Of a stretch of 64,000 nucleotides of DNA, positions 31,745-40,554 are shown piece by piece (within the stretch, counting starts at the first letter, position 1; each line of letters starts with the position of its first letter). This stretch comes from an uncultured Collinsella sp. (GTDB lineage: Bacteria; Actinomycetota; Coriobacteriia; Coriobacteriales; Coriobacteriaceae), in NCBI GenBank assembly GCA_959602645.1, contig CAUGTZ010000004.1, positions 1 to 64,000 on the forward strand. The letters run 5' to 3'. The position numbers and the translations under genes were made by a program. The notes under the pieces are model-generated. The model was not told the origin of the DNA and searched no databases. It was given only the letters and a program-made list of their open reading frames with translations.

Positions 31745-32875
31745 ATGCCCAACAAACCCGTGAAGATCATCATGCTTACCGGATACCTCGGTGCCGGCAA
31801 GACCACGTTGCTCAACCACATCCTCGCAAACGACGGCGGCATCCGCGCCGCCGTGATCGTCAACGATATCGGCGAGATCAACGTCGACGCCAGCCTCATC
31901 GCTGACGGCGGCCTTTCCGAGACCGACGACCTTATCCCGCTCACCAACGGCTGCATCTGCTGCACGCTTTCGGACGACCTGGCCAACCAGCTGCAGGACA
32001 TCGCCGATTCGGGCAAGTTCGACTACATCATCATCGAGGCCTCGGGTATTTGCGAGCCCATCCCCATCGCCTACACCATCTCGAGCTTCTGCGACGAGGC
32101 CAAGGTGGGCGGCGAGCCCAAGCTCGCGCTCGACAACATCGTGGCCGTGGTCGACTGCGCCCGCATGTACGACGAGTTCAACGGCGGTCGCGACCTCCTG
32201 GCCGAGGATATCGACGAGGACGACATCGAGAGCCTGCTTATTCAGCAAATCGAGTTTTGCTCCACGCTGATCCTCAACAAGACCGATACCGTCACGCCTG
32301 AGCAGATTGCCGAGCTCAAGGCCATCGTGCGCAGCCTGCAGAAGGACGCCGTGATTGTCGAGGCCCAAAACGGCGAGGTCCCCATGGAGGAGCTGCTCGA
32401 CACCGACCGCTTCGACTTTATGCGCGCCTACAACTCCGCCGCCTGGATCGAGGCCATGGAGCATCCCGAGGAGCACGACGACCCCGAGGTGCTCGAGTAC
32501 GACATCGAGACCTTTGTGTACTCCCGCCGCAAGCCGTTTGACCTGCAGAAGTTCACCAATTTTGTTGAGCAGGAGTGGCCCGACGAGGTCATTCGCGTCA
32601 AGGGCCCGCTGTGGCAGACCGGCGATCCGGACATGTGCTACATGTTCGAGCAGGCCGGCCACCAGATGCGCCTGATGGAGAACGGCCTGTTTGTCGATTC
32701 TGCGCCCGAGGGCGAGAAGCAGAAGATTATCGACGAGAACCCCGAGATCATGCAGATTTGGGACGACGAGACGGGCGATCGCATGACGAGCCTGTGCGTC
32801 ATCGGCCGTCACATGGACAAGGATGCGCTCATCGCCGCCCTCGATGCCTGCCTGACCGACTGGCACCGCGCCTAG
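31745..32875 (+). CDS. CobW/COG0523-family GTPase (metal chaperone type)
   Basis: The 376-aa protein has Walker A GYLGAGKTTLLNHIL, the metal-binding GCICCTLSDDL motif (CxCC) at about residue 73, a base motif ILNKTD and a C-terminal CobW_C-like domain. COG0523 GTPases deliver zinc, cobalt or other metals to target enzymes. No histidine-rich loop is present. The ATG with AAAGGAGG upstream was chosen over one 21 bases earlier. There is no visible Zur site. A palindromic terminator-like element follows. Confidence 0.88.
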   Translation: MPNKPVKIIMLTGYLGAGKTTLLNHILANDGGIRAAVIVNDIGEINVDASLIADGGLSETDDLIPLTNGCICCTLSDDLANQLQDIADSGKFDYIIIEASGICEPIPIAYTISSFCDEAKVGGEPKLALDNIVAVVDCARMYDEFNGGRDLLAEDIDEDDIESLLIQQIEFCSTLILNKTDTVTPEQIAELKAIVRSLQKDAVIVEAQNGEVPMEELLDTDRFDFMRAYNSAAWIEAMEHPEEHDDPEVLEYDIETFVYSRRKPFDLQKFTNFVEQEWPDEVIRVKGPLWQTGDPDMCYMFEQAGHQMRLMENGLFVDSAPEGEKQKIIDENPEIMQIWDDETGDRMTSLCVIGRHMDKDALIAALDACLTDWHRA

Positions 32876-32915
32876 GTTTATCGAAGCGGGCATTTTTCCG
32901 CCCACGTAACCGCCA

Positions 32916-32957
32916 AAACCACCACGAAGGTGCCTGTCCCCTTCGTGGTGGTTTTTC
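32916..32957. repeat. Palindromic element E2
   Basis: AAACCACCACGAAGG is inverted around TGCCTGTCC and followed by TTTTT. It probably doubles as the terminator of the CobW gene. It shares the CCTGTCCC core of the dispersed family. Confidence 0.8.
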
Positions 32958-32977
32958 GTTCTGAGCCAAGGAGATTC

Positions 32978-33610
32978 ATGTTCAACATTGTGCTGTATGC
33001 GCCCGAGATTCCGGCCAATACGGGCAATATCGGCCGCACCTGCGTAGTTACCGGCGCCCGCCTGCATCTGGTGGAGCCACTGGGCTTTTCGCTCGACGAC
33101 AAGACGGTGCGTCGCGCCGGCCTGGGCTACTGGCAAAACTTGGACGTGACCACCTATGCCGGCTGGGAGGATTTCCTTTCGCGCAACGGCCTCTCCCCCG
33201 CCGACGAGCGCCTGCATCTGCTGACCAAAAAGGCACGCCGCACCTATGCGCAAAGCACCTACCGCGATGGCGACTACTTGGTCTTTGGCAGCGAGAGCTC
33301 GGGGATTCCCGAAGAGCTGCTCGCCGCAGCGCCCGCGCGCTGCGAGCGCATCCCCATGCTGCGCGATTGTGACTCGCTCGATAACGCCGAGGCCTGGGAA
33401 GCCCACGAGGAGGCGCTCGGGCATAGCGAGAGCGGCCACGAGGCCATCCTTCAGCAGGATATCTGCGGCAACTTCGTCAATCCGGACGACTACCGCATCA
33501 GCGCACTCAACCTCTCCAACAGCGCCGCCATCGTCCTCTACGAGGCCCTGCGCCAGACAAACTTCCCCGGAATGTGGCAAAGGGACTGTTCCTTTGCCAC
33601 ATTCAGTTAA
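32978..33610 (+). CDS. trmL: tRNA (cytidine/uridine-34 2'-O)-methyltransferase TrmL
   Basis: TrmL methylates the wobble ribose of certain leucine tRNAs. The 210-aa SPOUT protein has the family blocks FNIVLYAPEIPANTGNIGRT, LHLVEPLGFSLDD, YLVFGSESSGIPEELL and the knot LNLSNSAAIVLYEALRQ. Between RIPML and the knot it carries an insertion of about 45 residues not usual in TrmL. The last ~12 residues (MWQRDCSFATFS) are encoded by palindromic element E3, which also supplies the stop. The stop overlaps the convergent UvrA-like stop by two bases (TTAA). AAGGAG lies before the ATG. Confidence 0.9.
   Translation: MFNIVLYAPEIPANTGNIGRTCVVTGARLHLVEPLGFSLDDKTVRRAGLGYWQNLDVTTYAGWEDFLSRNGLSPADERLHLLTKKARRTYAQSTYRDGDYLVFGSESSGIPEELLAAAPARCERIPMLRDCDSLDNAEAWEAHEEALGHSESGHEAILQQDICGNFVNPDDYRISALNLSNSAAIVLYEALRQTNFPGMWQRDCSFATFS
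33571..33604. repeat. Palindromic element E3, inside the trmL 3' end
   Basis: AATGTGGCAAAGG is inverted around GACTGTT. It codes for the end of TrmL and touches the end of the convergent UvrA-like gene. Confidence 0.85.
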
Positions 33611-36099
33611 AGGTAGCGGCCAGTGACGCTTGCGGAGCAGGCCGCAGTGTCATCCGGCGTGCCGGTGCAGACGATTTGTCCGCCTGCGTCACCGCCGCCC
33701 GGGCCCATGTCGATCACGTAATCGGCGTTACGGATAAGGTCGAGGTCGTGTTCGATCACGATAACCGTGGCGCCCTTGGCAACGAGGCCATCAAACACGC
33801 TCAGCAGCACCTGAACATCGAGCGGATGCAGGCCGATCGTGGGTTCGTCGAATACAAATACGGCATCGTCCTGCACACGGCCCATCTCGCTTGCAAGCTT
33901 AAGGCGCTGTGCCTCGCCGCCCGAGAGCGCCGGCGTGGGCTCGCCGAGTGTGAGATAGCCCAGCCCCAGGTCGTGCAGGGTCTGCAGACGCGTCTGAACT
34001 TTCTTGAGTCCCAGTGTGGCGTCGAGGGCCTCGTCCACACTCATGTCCATGAGCTGCGGCAATGTGAGCAGGCTCCCGTCCCTGCCCTCACGATGGATAT
34101 GCGAGGCCGCGTCTGCATAACGCGAGCCGCGACATGCAGGACAGACGATCTCGACATCGGGCAAAAACTGCACGTCAAGTGATATCGAGCCCGTGCCATC
34201 GCACGTGGGGCAACGCAAAGCGCCAGTGTTGTAGCTAAAGGCACCCGCTTTATATCCTGCCGCCTTGGCCTCGGGCGTACGGGCGAAGGCGCGGCGCAGC
34301 TCATCATGGATGTCGGCATAGGTCGCTACCGTCGAGCGTACGTTGGCGCCGATGGGCGTGGCGTCAATCAGGTTGGCGCGCGCGATGCCCTCGGCATCGA
34401 CCCAACGCACGTGCCTTGGCAGGCGCTCGCCGGCCGCTTGCGCCTTGAGCGCCGGGATGAGCGTCTCGAGCACCAGTGTCGTCTTGCCCGAACCCGAAAC
34501 ACCCGTCACCGCGACAAGGCGGCCGCGCGGGATATCGACTTCGAGTGGTTTGACGGTATGGATGGCATCGGTCGCCATGCGGATATGGCCTAGGTCGAAC
34601 ATTTCGTCGTCAGCCACCTGCGGGCGCAGACGCTTGGGGTCCGAGCGCAAAAACGGCGCGATGCGGCTACCCCGCGATTGTTCGACCTCGTCTACCGTAC
34701 CGGCGGCGATTACATGGCCGCCGCCTGCTCCCGCAACGGGGCCCATCTCGACCAGATAGTCGGCTTCTGCCAGCACGCGCGTGTCGTGGTCGACAACAAC
34801 CACGGTGTTGCCGTCATCCACCAGATCGCGCATTACGCCTACCAAGCCGTCGACGTTCGCGGGATGTAAGCCAATCGAAGGCTCGTCCAGCACATACAGC
34901 ACGCCCGTCGATCGGTTGCGGACCACGCGGGCAAGCTGTACGCGCTGGCGCTCACCCGTAGACAACGTGGCACCGGCGCGGTCGAGCGAAAGGTAATCGA
35001 GGCCCAGGTCGACCAGGCGGCGGGCCGTACTCAAAAACGAATCGCAGATGTCCCCGGCCATGGGCCGCATCTCGGTCGGCAAGGATGCGGGCACCCCGCG
35101 CACCCACTCAATCGCCTCGCCCAGCGTCATGGCTGCCGCCTGCGCCAGATTGATACCGCGCACCTGGGGCTGGCGCGCGGCGTCGGAAAGACGCGTGCCG
35201 CCGCAATCGCGGCACGGTCCCTCGCGCAAAAAGCGCGCAACGCGCTTGAGCCCCTTATCGTCCTTAACCTTGGCGAGCGCATTCTCGACGGTATAGACGG
35301 CGTTGTAATAGGTAAAGTCGAGCGGCGTGGCGCCCTCGCCATTTTTGGGAACGTAGAGAATGTGCTTCTTAACTGCCGGGCCATGGAACACGATATCGCG
35401 CTCTTCAGGCGTGAGCTGGTTGAACGGCACGTCGGTGCGCACGCCCATCTCGCCGGCCACCTGCTTCATCAGATCCCACATCAGCGTGCCCCAGGGAAGC
35501 ACCGCACCCTCGTTGATGGTCTTTGACTCGTCGGGCACCAGGCTCGCCTCGTCCACCTCGCGCATGACGCCGGTGCCTCCGCAGGTAGGACACGCGCCGC
35601 CACTGTTAAAGGCAAGGTCCTCGGCCCCCGGCGCATAGAACTCGCGGCCGCATGCGGGGCATGCGAGCGACAGGCCCGCGGCCACGTTAAGGCTCGGCTC
35701 CACACGCGTCCCGCAATGCGGGCACACGTGATGGGCGCAGCGGCTAAAGAGCAGGCGCAGGCTGTTGTTGAGCTCGGTCATGGTGCCGAAGGTCGAGCGC
35801 ACGCCTGGCACACTAGGACGCTGATGCAATGCGAGCGCCGCCGGCACGTGCAGCACCTCGTCCACCTGTGCGTGCTCGGCCTGCGTCAGACGACGGCGGG
35901 TATAAGTGCTGAGCGCCTCCAGGTAACGACGCGAGCCCTCGGCATAGAGCACCCCCAACGCCAGCGAGCTCTTGCCCGAGCCCGACACGCCGGCAATACC
36001 CACGAGCTTTCCCAGCGGAATATCGATATCGATGTCCTTAAGGTTATGGACACGCGCGCCGCGCACCTCGATAGCACTTGGTTGTTGCGACACCGCCAT
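33607..36099 (-). CDS. Short UvrA-like ABC ATPase (UvrA2 type, no UvrB-binding domain)
   Basis: The 830-aa protein contains two UvrA-style ABC ATPases with GVSGSGKSSLALGVLYAEG and GVSGSGKTTLVLETL. Signatures are LSTGERQRVQLA and LSGGEAQRLKLA, and Walker B motifs are VLDEPSIGLHP and VFDEPTIGLHP. Zinc-finger pairs include CPHCG, CPACG, CPTCGGTG, CRDCGGTR, CPTCDGTG and CPACRGSRY. Compared with UvrA (about 940 aa) it lacks roughly 110 residues after the first CPHCG, where the UvrB-interaction and insertion domains lie. This is the layout of UvrA2/drug-resistance paralogues. A canonical excision-repair role is unlikely. Good GGGGAG ribosome site. Confidence 0.88.
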   Translation of the reverse strand: MAVSQQPSAIEVRGARVHNLKDIDIDIPLGKLVGIAGVSGSGKSSLALGVLYAEGSRRYLEALSTYTRRRLTQAEHAQVDEVLHVPAALALHQRPSVPGVRSTFGTMTELNNSLRLLFSRCAHHVCPHCGTRVEPSLNVAAGLSLACPACGREFYAPGAEDLAFNSGGACPTCGGTGVMREVDEASLVPDESKTINEGAVLPWGTLMWDLMKQVAGEMGVRTDVPFNQLTPEERDIVFHGPAVKKHILYVPKNGEGATPLDFTYYNAVYTVENALAKVKDDKGLKRVARFLREGPCRDCGGTRLSDAARQPQVRGINLAQAAAMTLGEAIEWVRGVPASLPTEMRPMAGDICDSFLSTARRLVDLGLDYLSLDRAGATLSTGERQRVQLARVVRNRSTGVLYVLDEPSIGLHPANVDGLVGVMRDLVDDGNTVVVVDHDTRVLAEADYLVEMGPVAGAGGGHVIAAGTVDEVEQSRGSRIAPFLRSDPKRLRPQVADDEMFDLGHIRMATDAIHTVKPLEVDIPRGRLVAVTGVSGSGKTTLVLETLIPALKAQAAGERLPRHVRWVDAEGIARANLIDATPIGANVRSTVATYADIHDELRRAFARTPEAKAAGYKAGAFSYNTGALRCPTCDGTGSISLDVQFLPDVEIVCPACRGSRYADAASHIHREGRDGSLLTLPQLMDMSVDEALDATLGLKKVQTRLQTLHDLGLGYLTLGEPTPALSGGEAQRLKLASEMGRVQDDAVFVFDEPTIGLHPLDVQVLLSVFDGLVAKGATVIVIEHDLDLIRNADYVIDMGPGGGDAGGQIVCTGTPDDTAACSASVTGRYL

Positions 36100-36120
36100 C
36101 GCTCCCCTTCCTATTGATCG

Positions 36121-36154
36121 AATGTGACAAAGGGACAGTCCCTCATGTCACATT
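36121..36154. repeat. Palindromic element E4
   Basis: AATGTGACA is inverted around AAGGGACAGTCCCTCA. The inner GGGACAGTCCC is itself a perfect palindrome with one central base. Its right end overlaps the stop codon of the ATPase gene at 36153. Confidence 0.85.
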
Positions 36155-37271
36155 ACTCGTGCCATAAAATGCGATCGCGAATATACTTGCCCAGCATGGG
36201 CACGGTAAACCGGACGAGACCGTATCCGGCGGCCTCGATGACGCGCTCGCGAATCAGGCTCGCGCGGTATTTGCTCACCCAGCTCTGGGTGCGGTCGCAG
36301 CGCTCAATGATATCCGCCATACGCGTCGGCTTGTCCTCGTCAACCGCCATGGCCTCGATAAAGAGGCGCTGTGGGGTGCGCAGCCCGTAATACAGAGGCG
36401 CGTCAACCGCTTCGTAGAACTCAGAGACGGCATCCGCATGACCAACCTCGACATCGCACCCTTCAATGACCTGCGAGCCACGCCGGACAGCAGACCGCCA
36501 CATGTAATATCCCACCAGCTGAACCATATAGGGATGTCCCATGCTCTTGTGCGCCGCAAGGTCCGCCGTCCCCGCATCAATGCAAAGACCAGCACATTCG
36601 ACCGTCTGGATATATGAATCGCGCACCTGGGGCAAAGAAATCGCCCCCAACGTACGCTGCTGGGCGCGCCGCAAAAACGTCACGCTCGGCTCTTCGAGCA
36701 GATCGTCAACCATGCTGGGCAAGCCGGCAAAGACCAGCGCAAGACCACGCTGGTCGCCATCGGGCAAGCCCGTAGCATCCTGATCTCCCAGCACCTGCTG
36801 ATAAAGAACGGCGAGGGCCGCCAGCTCCTCAATAGACGCCGATTGAGCCTCGTCAATCGCAAACAGAATACCCTTGCTTGGGCCGAGTTTCTTGAGACGT
36901 TCGTTGACCAGCCCTCGCAACGTCTCGCCTTTTGCCCGCGCCGCCTCAACCGACATCCGTCCAAACGATGGGCCAAACTCCATTGACGTCACAACGGGCT
37001 TATTCGAGCGGAGTGCGTCGGCCAAGCGGTCGCATAAACCAAGCGAAGCGGAATCGGAGACAACCGCCCATCCGCGCTCACTGGCCAGACGTTGCAGCTC
37101 CCGCAGGAGAACTGTTTTGCCACAGCCGCGGTTTCCTGTAATGAGCATGAGTCTGCCCGGCGCTCCGGCACCGTTATCGAGCCCCTCCTCAAAATCTTCG
37201 ATGACCGACTCGCGACCGATGAGCATCGGAGGCCGCTTACCAGCCGTTGGCTTAAAGGGATTTGGATTCAT
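36153..37271 (-). CDS. AAA+ ATPase with C-terminal winged helix (Orc1/Cdc6-like)
   Basis: The 372-aa protein has Walker A ITGNRGCGKTVLLRELQ, Walker B GILFAIDEAQSAS, an arginine-rich sensor region and a C-terminal winged-helix-like part (PTRMADIIERCDRTQSWVSK, then IREGVIEAAG-like IRERVIEAAGYG). Similar orphan ATPases are often annotated only as ATP-binding proteins. The ATG has GAGGAGG upstream. Three perfect 10-bp tandem repeats containing TTATACC lie 35-65 bases before the start, possibly an operator bound by the protein itself. No partner gene is evident. Confidence 0.8.
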   Translation of the reverse strand: MNPNPFKPTAGKRPPMLIGRESVIEDFEEGLDNGAGAPGRLMLITGNRGCGKTVLLRELQRLASERGWAVVSDSASLGLCDRLADALRSNKPVVTSMEFGPSFGRMSVEAARAKGETLRGLVNERLKKLGPSKGILFAIDEAQSASIEELAALAVLYQQVLGDQDATGLPDGDQRGLALVFAGLPSMVDDLLEEPSVTFLRRAQQRTLGAISLPQVRDSYIQTVECAGLCIDAGTADLAAHKSMGHPYMVQLVGYYMWRSAVRRGSQVIEGCDVEVGHADAVSEFYEAVDAPLYYGLRTPQRLFIEAMAVDEDKPTRMADIIERCDRTQSWVSKYRASLIRERVIEAAGYGLVRFTVPMLGKYIRDRILWHE

Positions 37272-37306
37272 GTCGGCCTCCTCGGATTGGCAAAGGCTAG
37301 CAATAG

Positions 37307-37336
37307 TTATACCAACTTATACCGAGTTATACCAAC
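37307..37336. promoter_or_regulatory. Three 10-bp tandem repeats (TTATACC) upstream of the ATPase
   Basis: TTATACCAAC, TTATACCGAG and TTATACCAAC follow without gaps. On the gene strand each reads GGTATAA, resembling an extended -10 box repeated on one helix face. Confidence 0.6.
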
Positions 37337-37339
37337 TGA

Positions 37340-37370
37340 ATGTGACAAAGGAGCTGTCCCTTTGTCACAT
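37340..37370. repeat. Palindromic element E5, inside the TetM-like gene end
   Basis: ATGTGACAAAGG is inverted around AGCTGT. The last residues (HM) and the stop codon of the TetM-like gene fall inside it. Confidence 0.85.
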
Positions 37371-39368
37371 GTGGCCGAAAAATTCCGCGTCGGCGGGGCG
37401 ATAGGGGCGGAAGGTGGCGGGATCGATCTTTACGTGCGCCGCGGCGGGTACGTCGTACCACTTGACGGTATAGCCGGCGCCGTGAGAGCAAAAGACCGAA
37501 TCGGGCGTGTTGGGCAGATCGGCCTCGGGCTCATAGGCGGCCGTCTCGATTACGCGCTCGGCATCATGGCAAGCCGCATAGCCGGCGAACTCCAGGTACA
37601 GATGACCGCGACCGCTCGTGTAGGCAGCCACCTCCAGCGCATAATCCTGCACCTCGGATGCCGGCACGCGACCCACAAGCTTCGCCCGGTCTCCCGCCAT
37701 CGTCGGCGGCTTGTACTCGGCGCCCATGCGCGTGGCATCCGAGAGCGCCCGGCCCACGCACTCCCCCGGCACCTCGAGCTCAAAGTGATACCACGGCTCC
37801 AGCAGCACGGCTGCGCCTACCTCACGCGCCTGCATCAAACCCTGGCGAATCGCGCGGTACGTGGCCTGGCGAAAATCGCCGCCCTCGGTGTGTTTGGCAT
37901 GCGCGCGGCCGCCCGTAAGCGTAATGCGCACATCGGTGATGGGCGAGCCGGTCAGTGCGCCCAGGTGATCGCGCTCCATGGCGTTGGTGAGTGCCAAACG
38001 CTGCCAGTTAAGATCGAGCTTGTCGGTCGAGGTCACGGTGCCAAACTGCACGCCCGAACCCGCTGGCAACGGCTCCAGGCGCAAATGCACCTCGGCATAG
38101 TGGCGCAGCGGCTCAAAGTGGCCCACGCCCTCGACCGGCTGCGAAATAGTCTCCTTATAGAGAATGCCGCCAGACTCAAACTCAACCGAAAGGCCAAAGC
38201 GATCGACCAACACCCGCTGTACGACCTCGAGTTGCACGGCGCCCATCAACTGCAAATGAATCTGCTCAAGATGCGTATTCCAGCTTACGCCGAGCATAGG
38301 ATCTTCATCCGCCAACTCAGTCAACGCTTTGAACACCGTGTGGACGTCGTGTTCGCCCGGAAGCACCGTATAGGTGAGAACTGGCGCAATGACGGGCGCA
38401 TCGCACGCGGGTTCCGCGCCCAAGGCGTCCCCTGGGCGAACGTGCGCAAGACCCGTCACGGCACAAATACCGCCAGCGGCAACTTCTTGGGCAAGCTCAT
38501 ACTTCTCGCCGTTATAGATGCGCACCTGATCGACCTTTTGCTCCCATGCCTCGGCACCGGAGCGCCCCTCGATCATCTGCTTTGCATGCAGCGTGCCGCC
38601 GGTCACTTTTACCCAAGCCAAGCGCTCGCCGCGATCGCCGCGGCTGACGCGATAGACGCGCGCGGCGAACTCCGGCGGCCACGCCCTCTCACGCATCAGC
38701 GCGCACATGCCATCCAGCAGCTCGCCCACGCCCTGCTCCTTAAGCGCCGAGCCGGCAAAGCAAGGAAAGAGCCTGCGCTCGGCAACCATGCGCGAAAGCG
38801 TTGAGACGGAAAGCTCGCCTGTCTCAAGAAACTCCTCGAGGGCTGCCTCGTCCAACGCGGCAGCGTCCTCCCAAGCGGCACCGCCCGTCAGCAGTTCGTT
38901 GGCATCCAGACAGCCCTCGGAAAGACGCTGCCCAAGTTGTGCCAGCAAAACATCGCGGCCGGGATTCTCCAAATCGATTTTGTTGATAAAGACAAACGTC
39001 GGGATGCCATAGCGTGCAAGCAGGCGCCGCAAGGTTTCGGTGTGTCCCTGCACGCCGTCGTTGGCACCTACCACCAAAATCGCGTAGTCGAGCGCACGCA
39101 ACGTGCGCTCTGCCTCGGCCGAAAAATCCACGTGTCCGGGAGCGTCCACGAGCATGACGCGGGTATCACCGTGGTCGAACACGGCCTGCGACGAGAAAAT
39201 CGTGATGCCGCGCTCGCGTTCGATAGCGTTGGTATCCAGGTGCGAGTCGCCGTCGTCCACACGGCCGCGCTTGCGAATGCGACCTGCGTTGAACAGCATG
39301 GCCTCGGCCAGCGTAGTCTTGCCGGCATCGACATGCGCCAAGATTCCAACGACAGCTTGCTTCGACAT
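37365..39368 (-). CDS. TetM/EF-G-like translational GTPase, not a typical tetracycline-resistance protein
   Basis: The 667-aa protein has the GTPase motifs AHVDAGKTTLAEAML, DAPGHVDFSAEAERT and INKIDLENPG, with EF-G-like domains II-V. The overall order matches ribosomal protection proteins Tet(M)/Tet(O). However, the domain IV loop that displaces tetracycline (YSPVSTP in Tet(M)) is replaced by a different sequence around ARAHAKHTEGGDFRQATYR. Drug resistance is therefore doubtful, and a housekeeping ribosome-associated role is more likely. The ATG with GAGGAG was chosen over a 23-codon extension. The stop lies within palindromic element E5. Confidence 0.85.
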   Translation of the reverse strand: MSKQAVVGILAHVDAGKTTLAEAMLFNAGRIRKRGRVDDGDSHLDTNAIERERGITIFSSQAVFDHGDTRVMLVDAPGHVDFSAEAERTLRALDYAILVVGANDGVQGHTETLRRLLARYGIPTFVFINKIDLENPGRDVLLAQLGQRLSEGCLDANELLTGGAAWEDAAALDEAALEEFLETGELSVSTLSRMVAERRLFPCFAGSALKEQGVGELLDGMCALMRERAWPPEFAARVYRVSRGDRGERLAWVKVTGGTLHAKQMIEGRSGAEAWEQKVDQVRIYNGEKYELAQEVAAGGICAVTGLAHVRPGDALGAEPACDAPVIAPVLTYTVLPGEHDVHTVFKALTELADEDPMLGVSWNTHLEQIHLQLMGAVQLEVVQRVLVDRFGLSVEFESGGILYKETISQPVEGVGHFEPLRHYAEVHLRLEPLPAGSGVQFGTVTSTDKLDLNWQRLALTNAMERDHLGALTGSPITDVRITLTGGRAHAKHTEGGDFRQATYRAIRQGLMQAREVGAAVLLEPWYHFELEVPGECVGRALSDATRMGAEYKPPTMAGDRAKLVGRVPASEVQDYALEVAAYTSGRGHLYLEFAGYAACHDAERVIETAAYEPEADLPNTPDSVFCSHGAGYTVKWYDVPAAAHVKIDPATFRPYRPADAEFFGHM

Positions 39369-39564
39369 GGCTCTCCTCTTATTGCAAGCCCACCGCACGC
39401 GGCAACGGGCACCCTCGTTCCACACTGGATGATACAATTTACGGGCCGGCGGGCGAAGCGGGCCCTATCCCCCGACCGAGCTCATCGCCCCGCGTTGCCG
39501 CGCGGCGATTTTCGCAGGTTCGCGCCTTGCGAAAGCCGGCACCTCCCCTAACAGCGCAGCGACC

Positions 39565-39591
39565 AAAAATGGCCCCACCCGGGGCCATTTT
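39565..39591. terminator. Terminator hairpin
   Basis: AAAATGGCCCC and its exact complement flank ACCC, with A and T runs on the two sides. It terminates the minus-strand acetyltransferase transcript. Confidence 0.85.
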
Positions 39592-39625
39592 CATGTACAT
39601 GGATTGTTGATACGCGTCCTCGCTC

Positions 39626-40117
39626 TTATGCCTCGCGCAGCCAGTCGAACGCAACACGCGGCGTGCCGTCCGACACATACACGACGCCGGCGCGCTCGAA
39701 CCCCGCTTTCATGCTCGCGCCCTGCATGGGCAGGTTGTCCGCGTGCGTGTCGATACGCAGGTGGTCAGCGCGCGCCTTGGCAAAGGCAAACATCGCGGCC
39801 GCGATACCGTGCACGGTGCCGTCGGACGCCACGCGGTGCAGTACGGCGTACGGAGTGTCGCTACGCCACTGACCGTCCTCGATGACGTCATAGCACTCGT
39901 CCGAGCCCGGCAAAAAGGCAAACGTCGCCACCACGCGACCGTCGACTTCGCACACATAGCTGCCACCGACGGCGATATCGGCAGCCAGCTGCTCGGCCGA
40001 AGGCGTGCCCTCGGGCCACTGCGTGGCGTTGCCATGCGCGCGCATAAAGGCGCGGGCGGCGTCATAGATAGCCATGACGGCGGGAATGTCGGTCTCGAGG
40101 GTTTTTCTGATCATCAC
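39626..40117 (-). CDS. GNAT-family N-acetyltransferase
   Basis: The 163-aa protein has the GNAT layout: IRKTLETDIPAVMAIYDAAR at the N-terminus, a central acetyl-CoA region (VLHRVASDGTVHGIAAAMFA) and a terminal fold with IDTHADNLPMQGASMKAGFERAG. The pyrophosphate loop is the divergent VASDGTVHGIA rather than Q/RxxGxG/A, as in many small-molecule acetyltransferases of Firmicutes and Actinobacteria. The substrate is unknown. The exact start among adjacent start codons is unsure. Confidence 0.82.
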   Translation of the reverse strand: MMIRKTLETDIPAVMAIYDAARAFMRAHGNATQWPEGTPSAEQLAADIAVGGSYVCEVDGRVVATFAFLPGSDECYDVIEDGQWRSDTPYAVLHRVASDGTVHGIAAAMFAFAKARADHLRIDTHADNLPMQGASMKAGFERAGVVYVSDGTPRVAFDWLREA

Positions 40118-40190
40118 GCGGCGGCCTCACGTTTATTGGTATCACTTTGATTGAGCAATGATACCAGCGTTTGGAAAGGGCACGAAGCAG

Positions 40191-40487
40191 ATGGGAAGCA
40201 AAAAGCGAGCCGCCTGGTCAAAGGCCAAAAGCGAGTTTTTGGGCGCTGCCACCGGCGGCGACATGAGCGACCTGTTTGCGCGCGAGGACGAGCGCCGCGA
40301 CGCCCTGGACGCCGAGCGCGATGAGGCCTGGCGCTACAAATCGTGCGAGCGCAAAAACCGCTACGATACACGCGCCGAGGCCGAGGCCGTTATGGCCGAC
40401 TGCGAAAACCATGGGCGGCGCGGTTTGGCCTGCTACAAATGCGAATACTGCGGCGGGTGGCACCTGACGTCGCATCCTTGGAAATAG
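40191..40487 (+). CDS. Small basic protein with C-terminal CxxC zinc-ribbon-like motif
   Basis: The 98-aa protein has a Lys/Arg-rich N-terminus (GSKKRAAWSKAKSEFLG) and a charged helical middle. The C-terminus carries CYKCEYCGGWHLTSHPW, a compact Cys/His cluster seen in small uncharacterised actinobacterial and phage proteins. The first Cys (KSCERKNRY) may be an extra ligand. Nucleic-acid binding is possible but unproven. Start choice is uncertain, since an in-frame ATG lies 33 bases upstream. Confidence 0.65.
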   Translation: MGSKKRAAWSKAKSEFLGAATGGDMSDLFAREDERRDALDAERDEAWRYKSCERKNRYDTRAEAEAVMADCENHGRRGLACYKCEYCGGWHLTSHPWK

Positions 40488-40554
40488 GCTCCGCATCGGC
40501 GCGGCGCTCACGCAGCGGCACGGCACCGACACATCGCCGGCCACCGCGCGCAGG

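Noticed and set aside
37365..39368. Acquired tetracycline resistance gene
   Set aside because: The resistance loop is missing, and there are no mobile-element borders or a leader peptide.
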